From contig NC_134676.1 of assembly GCF_030463565.1 (NCBI RefSeq), positions 4,924,001 to 4,988,000 on the forward strand: a DNA stretch of 64,000 nucleotides. The letters are read 5' to 3'. Shown here in pieces: positions 41,401-53,400 of this stretch. Numbering within the stretch: position 1 is the first letter of the stretch; each line of letters begins with the position of its first letter. A model generated the notes under the pieces. That model did no database searches and had not been told where the DNA came from. It saw nothing but the letters and a program-made list of their open reading frames with translations. This DNA is from Pelecanus crispus. Taxonomy: Eukaryota > Chordata > Aves > Pelecaniformes > Pelecanidae. Both the position numbers and the translations under genes were made by a program.

Positions 41401-44400
41401 CTTGAGCATCTCAAGTGTTTCCAGCAGGTTTAAGCTCCGGAGCCAGCACCAGCGCTGAGGAAGGCTTTGGTGTCTGGGGAATGAAGGTGAGGAAGGGGCA
41501 ATTCAGAAAAACCCATTGCATCCATGGGGGAAAACATGGCTGATATTTAAAAACATGGTGGGAAAAGAGAGAGGTAGAAGGTGAAGAAATCAAGTGAAGG
41601 TAATACCAACAGCAGTGCTGGCCAGGGGGACTTCTCATGCCTTGTAATGCATTTGCTGAAGAGTAGCAAATGTTGCACCTCTTCAGAGAGCCAGAGGATG
41701 GGTCGAAGCCTGGGTATGCCAGCATCGAGGTCAGCCCAGGCTGAAAAGACTTCCTCTCCTTGCTTAGTTTCTAATAGAAAAACATCCAGTGAAAGACGCT
41801 GGGCTGTGGACAAGGAATCCTAGGACAAGGACAGGGGTTCAGCACAGCTGGTCCCACACCATCTGGATGAATACACAAGCCAGTGTAATATATCCCCAAA
41901 ACTGCTATGAGCTTCCTGGATGTTGTTGAGGTCTGGCCCTTGATTTTGTTAATGGGGCTCAAAATTGCTTGTTACAGGAAGAACAGAGTCACACTTGGCA
42001 CCTAACAAACATATTTTGGCTTCCCTAAAAGCACCCCAGCTCCTTTCAGGAGGAACTGCTTTCTGTCCAAGGGACAGAGGGCGTGGGGATTTACCTTGCC
42101 TCTTTTCCCCTTGGTCCATGTCCTATTTTTCTAGGCTTGTAACTGTGTCCTGGTAGTATTTTCCTTCCCCAGGACACCCCTGCACCCTATAGAAGAAGCA
42201 TCACGTGCCATCTGGATCTGGCAATACTGGACTCTCCTTGCAGATGACCCAGGGCAAGATGAGACATCCTTATCTCCAGGGTACTTCCACGGTCTCCTTT
42301 GACAAAATACCCAGGATTTCCACCGACAAGTTTGTAATCACACATGCCAGACAGATTTTCCTTCTCAAATCAAACAAGGCCATGGAGGAGGTATTATTTG
42401 TCCCTGTAGGCTGAAGTAACTCAGGTGGATGAGCCCAGTGAGGAGCAAAGCAGTGGTTGCACATCCCGTTCAAGACCTCAGCTCTCATTTTCATTTTGGA
42501 AACTGCCTCTGGTCCTCGCAAGCCAGGAAACCCACCCTCATTGCCAACAGAGGTGAGAAGGAAGGAGAAGCAGGGGCCGACACGACCTCCCTCATTTTGT
42601 GAGGGGCCAATTACATTTTGTGACCACCCGCACCGAGAACACAGGCCCTGCTTCTGCAAGACTCATCTAGGGCACTTTCTGGTGATTAAATAAATCCAAT
42701 TCCTGCACACACTAAAGTCACAACATGGTTTCACACTACAAGAATGCAGAGGACTGGGGCAGTCTATTCCTGACCATTGCATGCTTTCCAAGCGAGTACA
42801 AAACACCAACTCCATCTCTTGGATATGGAAAAAAAAAAAGTTATGTCTAGGTGAAACATTTCTGTACAAAAAACCCAACTGAAAGATTATGATGAATCGG
42901 TATTATTCCCCACAGCCAGTTGATGCTGTTTCATTTTCTGTCATAAGGTAGCATTTCACTTCTGGGGTTGTGGCATATTTCATCTCATTTCAAATGAACC
43001 ATTTAAAAGCCTTCCCCCACCCCCCATTTTGAAAAAACTCAAAAGGCAATATAAAACTAGGAAAGTAAATTTTCAGCCGGTGAACCAGAAAATAATCATC
43101 ATCATCAAATCCAGATATCTGTTTTCACGTAGCTCTAGTCCCCTGCAACTCGAGTCGGTAGAAGTGCCTTCAGCTGAGCTGCTGGCCCACCACCCATCGC
43201 TCACCCGTGCATCCCCCTGTTGCCATTGGAACGCAACGTCCCTCACTCCGTGGCCCAATTCCCATGCAATATTCCTCTACGTTGCAAATGAGTTTAATTT
43301 CTTTTTTTTTCAGCACACAGCTTCAAGGAGCTACCTCAGAGACAAAAGTCTGGCCACCACTCATTAATGTAAGTCAGGAAGGAGTCATGCGGAGAGCTGA
43401 GCAACACGGTAAGGATGGGCGATGGGTTTTGTTGCTGCTTTGGTAAGAGCAAGAAGGTGTTTCACTCCCTGGGCTGTGGGTCACCCTTCAGCCCTTGCAG
43501 ATGGGATGTTTGAGGGGCTCCACCTCCCCACATCCCTGCAACCTCTGGCTGCCTCCTGCCCACCCAGATTCACCCATCATTTCCCACCCAGACCAGATTC
43601 ACATGCTGGTGACCAAAATGCCAGACGGTGTAGGTCAGCCTGCAGCACCTGGCCAGGTTCGATGCTTACCTCCAGACTCTCCCAAAGCTGCCCTTGACAC
43701 ACGATACAACCATTACCTCAGGTCCATAGAGACATTTCCCACTCAGGCCAACCAGGGCCAAGCAAAACCAACTCCGTAAATGCCTTTGGTACACAATGGA
43801 TAAAATTTTCTCTATTCAGCCTCATGGAGAGCTGCCTGCAGCCCATCGATCTCAAAGGAAGCCCTGCCCAGAGGAGGGAGTTTGGAGGGAGTTTGTGGGT
43901 GGCTAGCATGGGAGGGGATCCTTTTTTATAGGGTTGCATGCAACCGAGACATTCACTATTAAAAAAAAAAAAAAAACCACACAAGCCTTGTAACCCCAAG
44001 CCCACTCATGTCATGCTATCTCTGTGCAGAGAGCCTCCTCATTCCTTATCTCAGCCCCTGGAGATTTGTGGGATATCACAAATAAGGGCTGGACAAGATA
44101 AGGCTTCTTGCAACACGCTGCTTGGTCCCAACGTCTATAAAGCCCCACCGTGACAAATCTGAACAGGCCAGTGCCTGGGGATGCTACATTTCATCCCTTT
44201 TCAGGCCAACCTTGCTCCTTTCCAGATGTTTTGAGCAAACATTTTGGATGTTTTTCTCCCCCCTGTTCTCACACCTTAGATGCCCACCTCCAAACCCTAC
44301 CAACGCCCTCGGCCTCCCACCAGGAAGAGCAGAGGCCAAAGAGGCTCAATTTTGGCCAAGCAAAGCTTAATCCACTCCTGGTCCCTTCCAGCTCCTAGCG

Positions 44401-47400
44401 CTGAGGGAACACCTTAATTGCAATTAGCCACTCGTGCTGTAAAACCCCCCGAGGAGGAGGCGAGCTGTCAGGATCTGACCCTCCAGGGTTTACCACCGTG
44501 GTAATGCAAAACCAGGCAACGAGATGTTTATAGCCCAGTGATTCATAACACTGCAGAGTTTGCAGGAAATGTAACTCCATTCATGATTAAGAAATGCTCT
44601 TGTTTTCTGCTAAATATATAAAATAATCACTCATCCCCTGAGCAGCAGATGCAAATTATACATAGTATTAGCCTCATATGCCAACCGCTATAATTCCGGT
44701 GCAGCATGAAGCCATTTCCCAAGGCTCTAGAAGTCCCTTAATCTGCCTTTTGACGTCAAATGACAAATTTATTGCCGGGGATCATTAACAGGATGACTAA
44801 TGAAAGCTGATAAGTGAATTTATAAATGAAATTAAAGATATTAACATTAAAGGCCAGGCTACAAGAAAGAGATATGTGGATTCAGCAAACCACAACAAGA
44901 AGCGCGGTAATCTGCGGGAGATTTACAGCTCTTTTCCTGCCAGGCAAATTAGAGACGTGGTATTTTCCGCCTGGAAGATGCAGAAACTGCCAGGCTTGAC
45001 GGACACCTCTCCTGAAGCATTATCACCCCCATTACCTTCAGACGCTGCCAGAGATTTAAAAAAAAGCTCCTACTCAAACTTGCCAGCAAATGCCACGCCA
45101 GCGCTGAAAACACACCGATAGTCTTGCAAAGATAACTGCATCACCAAACCCTCACGCAAAGAAAATACCTTTAGACTGTGGTCAGTTTGCTGCCAATTAC
45201 TCCTTTTTTATTAAAAAAAAACCAAAACCAAACAGTTCAAACTAGGTACTCATCTTACCCCAGTATAAATGCCAAGCAACCCTTTTAAAAAAAGTTGAGG
45301 ATGTATTTCAGATTTATTCACATATAAACAAGTTCAGACCTTTCCAGCTTGGTGTCCGATCCCACATCCAGGCAGCTTCACCAACAAACCCACAGCTCAC
45401 TTCTGACTCCAGCTGCTCCTCACTGAGTGGGGGGCTCACAGGAGAGTCTATTTAAGTCTCAGCTCCCACCAGCTGATGATGATCAGCCCTGAATGGACCA
45501 GACAAACGTCCTCTGCTGCCCCAAGGAGCACAGACAAATGAGATCTACCCAATGCTGCAGGGCTGCATAAGAACAGGCACCTCCTCTGCTATCAACCACA
45601 AAAAAAAAAAAAAAAAAAAAAGAGGAGAAATCTTCCTTTTATCTGTAGGTGCCCAGTTTTCCAGAACACATATCATGGAAACAGGTTGGTTGGGCAAGTA
45701 CTCATGAGTGGTGCCTCTTCATGCACCCACAGCTTCCAAGAAAAACCAAGACTCCTTTGGATATATCAGGACCTTGAGCGTGACATTAGGGAGAGTCAGA
45801 TGCCACCAGGAGAATGAGAAAGCCCAGAGACACAACACAAAGCCCCACTGGGGAGGGCACATTTGGCTATGGGGACGTTTTCCAAACCCACCCTCCACTG
45901 GAGGAGCCCAAAGTGGGGAGCAGCCGCAGGTGCCCGAGGGACTGTATTTCCGAATGTCTTTCAGAGACCCCCCCAAGCCTGGAGAAGACGGTAGCAGGTT
46001 TTTGGAGCAGCTCCTAACCCAACCCCAGCGCTGCGTGCCTGGACACCTGGCATGGGAGGCTGTCCAGCTCCATCAGGTTCCTGCTCAAAGTCCCTTCAAA
46101 GAAGTCCCGGGAGGTACCCATGGCCCGGCTTTCTCCTCGTTTAGGGAAATGGCTGCTCCTTGTACCATTTGGGGAAGGAGGTGGAGGAGGGACACATGGT
46201 AAGAGCTCCACAGCATCACTTGAGCCCCACAGGGAAAACCAGCAATGGCCAGTCTAAGCCGATGGTCACCCACACCTTGGGGTGCCACCTCCAGGCAGGG
46301 CAGCCACTGCGAGCGGCCAGGAGCACAGGGATGCGGGGCGAGAGACAGAGACATCCAGGTCCTTCTCCAAGCTACCAAAATGCTCATCCGAACATCTCCC
46401 CACAGGCACGTCCTCACTTGGAAGGGTCCCAGCCCACGGGTACCAAGCTGCCCCTTATGGCCTCTCCCCATAATCTGCTGCTTCACTGCTTCCAGCATCT
46501 GCTTTCCTCCTAACCCCGCTGGGCTTATTCACTCAAACCAAAGCAATAATCTTCATTAAAGAGCTACAAACCATACATGTGCAACTTCCCTGCGGGCACA
46601 TGTTACAGCCTTTAAAGGGAGGGAGAGAAAACAAGTGGTTAAGGACACTTACCACGAGGGATCCACCATAGCACGTGCCAACCAGCCCAACCCAACCGGG
46701 GCTGGGAAATGTAAAGGAGCAGCAGGCGGGAAAATGGGTGAGAAAAGGTCCCAGGAGACTGCAAAACTGAGCAGAGGAGGAGCAGGAAGGGTTAAGCAAA
46801 GGTGGTGGGGAGGCACGGAGCAGACTTGGCTTTGCTTGCCCTGTGTCCCGGCGCTGCTGAGCTCTGCCAAGCTCAGCTCTCCGGCATGGGAGCCTGGTCC
46901 CTGCAACGACCAGGATCTGCTGCTCTGACTGAAGTGATTTGTTTTTTTTATTTTACAGGGAGAATTTAGCCACTCCCAAAAGACCTGAGTTTCTCCCTAA
47001 GAATGTTTAGGAGTAAGACAAGAGCACACAAGGATTAAATTGGTGGGGGGTGTCTCCCATGGGATCCTGTGCGGAGCTGCTCACAGGCACAGCATGGCTT
47101 GGGAAACCCTGATCCCTCTGCCGACTGACCCACTCCGTCTCCCCAAATTGAACCCCAAAAGGGAGAAAATGATCATTTTCCCCACTGGGTCTTAGCCCCA
47201 CTCTTGCTGCCCACCTACAGGTCCCTGCCCTGGCCCCACCGCAGCCATGCGTTGCCCTTCACCTTCCTAGACCACCGCATCGGCCGGAAGATCTCCCGAG
47301 CGTTGTAGCTGACCTCTTGAGTTTTGAGCACCCAAGTTTGCCATAAGCGGCAATTTGAAGCTTTACTTTATATGCTGCCCTTTAATGGAAAAGCCTTGTG

Positions 47401-50400
47401 CTAGCGCCCGACTCCAGGAGCTGTGGGTTTACATGGCAACACCCAAAAACTGTGAGGTGCCCAAGAGCCACAGGACATTTGGCGGTGCCATCGCAGCGCT
47501 CTCAATTGCAAAACCAACTCCGGCCTTGGAGGTGATGGGTATCGAAGGTGATCTAGAGGCAGAGGAAGATCTAGAGGTGGTCAAGAATTGGAACAGGCTG
47601 CCCAGAGAGGTGGTGGAGTCACCATCCCTGGAAGTGTTCAAAAAACAGGTAGATGTGGCACTCTGGGACATGGTTCAGTCTAGTCTACCCTTGATTGGCT
47701 TAGAGTGGACTTGGTGGTGTAGGTTAATGGTTGGACTGGATGATCTTAGAGGTCTTTTCCAACCTAAACGATTCTATGATTCTATGAAGACCTTCCGCAA
47801 AGTCTCCCCTTGCATTTCTGGCACATTTATGTAATGCTCCCCCCAAAACGAGCGCTCCCCGGTTAAGGGGAGGGAAAGACTTTTCTCTGCTGACCTGCTG
47901 CAGCACGTGTCCCTTCTTGAACACCTCCAGAGATAAGGACCTTCCAGTTTCGCCACGAGGCAGCCCCAGCGCACGGGTTGGGTTTAAACCAGCGTGTAAA
48001 TGGGCTGGAGGGGATGCCTGTGCCCTCGCTACCCGGTGTCGTGCCCCGAAAGAGCCATCCTCCCCTCTCCGGCCACCCCTGCACCTGCAGCGGTTGCGAC
48101 CATCACCCAGCTGGTCGGTGGAGAGGGATGAGCCGGTCTTGGGAGGTCACACGTGCTCCCCGTGGCACTTGGGCTGGGGCTGGGGGGGTCTCCTACAGCT
48201 TTGGGAGGCCGGAGCTCCCGCGCCTGTCCCGGCAGCGCTCCATCCTCCCCTTTCAGCTAACGAGGTGCTCCCCAAATTACGAGCAGGGTTTAAAACAAGA
48301 ACAACAAAAAAGGAAGCTCAGACTTACTCTAGGACAGTCCTTCCAGGAGGTTCACGGAGGAGGACTCGGCGCGAGACCGGTGACTCGGCGAGGCCCGGGG
48401 CGGTTACGGCAGCGTCCTGGCGCCTACGGATCTCGCCCCCCTCCCGGTTTTGCACCCCAGACTCGGATGCACCGAGCGATGCCGGACTGTATCCCCACCG
48501 CATCCCCACCTCCTCATCCCACCCCGGCCACAGCAGCTTCTGGGTTTTGGGGGAACACCCCCCCCCCCCCTGCAATCCGTGCCCCCAGCTTCGCAGCGGC
48601 GTTTGCTTTCTCGCTCGGGCACCAACTCACCGGTTCTTAAATAACAATTTCCACGGGGCCGGATCCGCACACAGCGAGGTAAATCCGGATCAGCTTTCAT
48701 TTAGACTTTGCTGATAATTCCCGATATGAGCAAAAAGTTTGTTTAACCTTTGTCTTAAAAACGATGGAAATGGTGACAATGCCCCAAACCCTGTGTGAGG
48801 ACAAGACCGGTCCAGCTGCCATTTGGCATCGTTAAATGCACGCAAGATGTGTATAAGACCTTTACGCAACCCTTATACAAATGAATCTCCCAGCTTGTTT
48901 TGTTCGTGTTTGGGATTATCCGTCTCCCTGTTACTGAAAGAAGTTATTTAGAGCAGCCCAGGAATACAGGTTGGTGCTGGCGAGACGTATAGGCTTTATA
49001 GAAATCGCTGCGTGTGCCTCCACACCCACAGCAGCACCGCCAGCACGTGACTCGTCTTGGATTTCCTCAGCCCGCGACGCTAAAAATCAAAAAAAAGATT
49101 ATTTTCTTCGTACCAGGTGGCTTTTCAAGACTCGGGAGCGTCAAAGGAATTAAGGCATTAAATTGCGGATGCATTTGATGGATTATGAGCTATGAAAGCC
49201 TGGTGGCTACTGACTAATAAGGCTGGGAGGTGGAGGTAGAGGGGGGGAAACGTTTCCTCTCGTAAGAACGTGTTTCTAACAAGACAGGTCAAAATACGAT
49301 GCGGATGATAAATCGCTTCGTGCGAGTTCCCATTAACCCAGCAGCTTTCCGTATGATTAGATTCCCGAGGTATCCTCCGAGTCTATCGACCAAACAGTTT
49401 TGCTCTGTATTAGCGCTAATTTGCAGAAGCACATCTGGGGTGGGGTGGGGGGGTTTATTCCGCTCGCCGCAGCGAATCCGCCGCTCCTAACAAAGGGGCG
49501 GCTGCCGGCAGGTGTCCGTAGCGCGAGGTACGCTTTTTGGGAAGGGATTGGGTTTATCCGTGTGAGGGTTTTGGGGGTGAGGTAGGGGAAGGGGGGGGGG
49601 ATTCATATTTTTCCACGCCGTAACCCAAAAATCTCATTGTTTCACGTGTCGGGGGGGGGGTTGAATTAAACAAATAAAATAAAAGAAGTGGGGGGGAAGG
49701 GGGAGGGGGGGGGGGGGGGGAAAAAAATCACATTGGAAAATGATCAGCCCCAACAGGCATGCATGTCGCCCTTCATGCAAGCGAGAAGCACAGCCTCCCT
49801 CCTCGGGATGCGTACGGGGACGTGTGTCACGCACGGAGCTCGGCGCTGGCCCGGGGAGGGGACGGAGCGAGGACAAAGGGCCACAGCACACAGCACACCG
49901 GGGGGAGCGGGGGCACCCGTGCTGCTCGGACGGGGAGGGGGACGGGGCGGCCGAACAGTCATCGAGATAGATGGAAAAGGAAAGATGGAGGAAATCATAA
50001 TAAATGCATGTTGGAAATAAAAAAAAAAAAAAAAACAAAAAAAAAAAAAAAAAAAAACCAAACCAAAGTCAGGATAGAGCTAGGAGGGAGGTGGAAAGGC
50101 ACGGCCTTGCAAAATGATGCGGCTCTTGGAGGGGTGCTGGGGTAAGGCAGGGCGGGCTGCGGGAGCCCCTGGTTTTTTTGTTTTGTTTGCTAGCGGGCTC
50201 CTCTTGAAATTTTAGCGGTGGGAAGCACCGACCTGCTGAATTTCTCTTCCTCTCCTTAAAGACAAATAACCAACGCTGCGTCTCCCCACCTTCCGTGGAA
50301 ACGCAATTAAGACAAAATGCTTCCACCACCACATCCCCCCCCCCCCCCCCCCGCCGCCCTCCCCAACGCCTCCGCCCCCCACCAACCCCAGCCCCATCTC

Positions 50401-53400
50401 GGGAGCCCTGACTTCCCTCGGTTTCTGGTGGCATCCAAGCCAAAAATCGGGAGGTTTTACAGGACCATTTTGCAGACCTGGGAAAGGAGGTCTGGTGCAG
50501 GAAGGAGGAGAGGTGACCAATATTATTATTATTATTATTATCGCTTTGCAGCTGCGGCAAAACCGCTCGCCGACCGCTATTTGGCTGCCCATCCCTCCCT
50601 GCTTCCAATATTTTAAGGTTTCCCACGACTTACTTTTTTTTTTTTTTTTTTTTTTCCCTTCCCCCCTCCCCGCCCCCAACCCCCTAATTTGTTCTTTTGA
50701 CCAAATGGGGTTATTCAAAAGATGGTGGGCCTGGAGGCTTCGAGCAGGAAAATGTAGTTACAACATTAGCAGCTGGGACGGTTTTACCAGCCCTGCCTTG
50801 CAGGGGTCTAGTGAAGATATTTATAGCGTGCCAGTCGCCGCGGGACCAAGGCACGGCAACTTCTCGCCTAGCAGATGGTGGGCAGGGCACTCACATATAT
50901 GTATATGTTTAAATATACAGCTAACAGATTAGAGGGATTTCCGCCCCCCCCCCCCCCCCGCCCCCAGGATCATTTACCTCTTGTTAATCAGTTTAAAAAA
51001 AAAAAAATTTCCCCCCATCCATCCGGAGGTCATCCCTCTCACTTTGGTATCAGTCTGGTAAGGAATGTGTAATGTTGTAACTAGAATGATATAAGCAGCA
51101 GACCCTTCATCATTTTTTTTTTTTTTTTTTGGGATTAAGAATGAGGGCTTGGATTTATACACTTTTCCTTTTTTATTTTTTTGCTATTCTGCGGTAAAAC
51201 AGAATTCTGCATCGGCACAACAGTAATACGGACTGTGCGTCTAGGGAGTATGTACACACAGACTAATGCTGAGGGTAGATATGGGAGAGGAGAAAAAAAA
51301 TAATATATATAATGTATTAAAAAGCCCCCCATATCTGCACTACGGGGGAAAAAAATCCACTCACTCAAACCTCACGATGGGGGAAAAGCAAGGAAAAAAT
51401 CTAAACAGCAGGATACGACAATAAATGGGAAAACAGCAATAGAAAAAGCACACTAGGTTAATATAGGAAAACTAGTTTCTTTATTGAGAGATCGTATATT
51501 AGTATTAGTGGAATCGTGTGTAACAATGTCATCATGCACACAATACAAAAAGGCAAGGCCCACCATGCTATGGAAGGGCAACAGAACAAAAGCAGCGTAC
51601 ACTGAGCAGATGTATAGGCTACAGCACATTACATTTCAGCAGGGTATGTCTCTACAGAGAGATTTACATCAGAAACTAGGTAATGTAAAAAAATACAGAC
51701 CATGCTTTAAGTTTTAGTACAAGAAAAAGGTGAAGATACACAACCAAAGGATATTCGATACAGAAAATTACCCACAAAATAAGAACAGGAAGTAATTTAG
51801 CACAGCAGAAAAAAATGTTATCCCTGTTTAATGGAAACCCATTTTGCCAGTCGTCTCTTTTCGCAAGCAAATTTTAAGATTGGGGGGGTGGTGGTGGGGG
51901 GGGGGAGCTGGGGTGTTGGCGCTCGCCAGGTCGGAGGTGCGCTAACGGGACGGGACGCTTGTGGCTGGCGGGGCCGGGCGGGATGGAGCGCGGGGGCGGC
52001 CGGGCGAGCGGCTGGGTGGGTGGGTGGGCACCCACGGGGGACAGCTGTCGGCTGGGGTGTCACCGCCGCCGGGCACGGGGGGGCTGCACCCCTTGGCGGG
52101 CAGTGCTCACCAGCACCGGCCAGCAGCTTTTGGGGGGGTATTTTAGCCCCCTTGGCGGGCAACGCTCATCAGCACCGGCCAGCAGATGTTTTGGGGGGGT
52201 ATTTTAGCCCCCTTTGTGGGCAATGCTCACCAGCACCAGCCAGCAGCTTTTTGGGGGGGTATTTTAGCCCCCTTGGCAAGCAACGCTCACCAGCACTGGC
52301 CAGCAGCTTTTTGGGGGGGTATTTTAGCCCCATTTGTGGGCAATGCTCACCAGCACCAGCCAGCAGCTTTTTGGGGGGGTATTTTAGCCCCATTTGTGGG
52401 CAATGCTCACCAGCACCGGCCAGCAGCTTTTTGGGGGGGTATTTTGGCCCCCTTGGCAAGCGACGCTCACCAGCACCAGCCAGCAGCTTTTTGGGGGGGT
52501 ATTTTGGCCCCCTTGGCAAGCGACGCTCACCAGCACCAGCCAGCAGCTTTTTGGGGGGGTATTTTGGCCCCCTTGGCAAATGACGCTCACCAGCCAGCAG
52601 CTTTTTGGGGGGGTATTTTAGCCCCCTTTGCAGGCAATGCTCACCAGCACCAGCCAGCAGATTTTTGGGGGGGTATTTTGGCCCCCTTGGCGGGCAGCGC
52701 TCACCAGCACCGGCCAGCAGCTTTTTGGGGGGGGTATTTTAGCCCCCGTTTACCCACAGAGCTTACTCACCAACTCTTCTCCAATTGTATATTGGGAATT
52801 AAGGCCAATTACGTTTCCTTGGCGGATTTCCCCTCCCAATTTAGTTTTTTTTGGGGGGGGGGGGGGGTTGGCTGCAATCTGGGGGGCTTTGGGGCCCCCC
52901 CAAGCCCCTCAGGAGACTCTGCACCCCACGACCACAGCAAAATGAATCCACTTAACAGGAATTTACAGTGCAATGTACTCAGCTAAACAGGATGAAGGTA
53001 CAAAAATGGCTGTTATCGTCTACAGCTACGCTGAAATGGCCTGGTGGCTACGCTACACGGCGAGACGGGGAGGGATAGGGGTGAGGGGGGGGGGGTGGGG
53101 GGTTTAAATTAAAAAATAAAACTAAAATTTAAGGGGGGAAAATAAATAAATAAAAAGGAAAATGGATCTACCGAAGCACAGACTGGAGGTGCAGGCGGGA
53201 GCTGGGCGCCGGGGCGGCCCCGGGGGGCGGGGGGACCCCCGCGACGGGCACCGCTGGGCCTTTTCTTTTTTGGGGAGGGGGGCGCGGAGCCCTGCGCGCC
53301 CGCGGAAGCGGGGCAGGCTGGCCCCCAGCGCCCAGCTGCGAGCGCGGAGCGGGGGGGAACGGCGGGGGAAGCGGGACCCCTCCTCCTGCCAGGCAACCCG

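Noticed and set aside
47917..48714. 265- and 220-codon overlapping open frames
   Set aside because: The sequence is CpG-rich and stop-poor; two frames are open at once and neither resembles a protein family.
49998..50057. Processed retrogene tail (AATAAA plus poly-A)
   Set aside because: No transcript-like or coding body was seen upstream and no target-site duplication. Taken as simple sequence.
52090..52745. CRISPR-like or coding repeat array
   Set aside because: Units are contiguous without unique spacers and the host is a vertebrate. It is a minisatellite.
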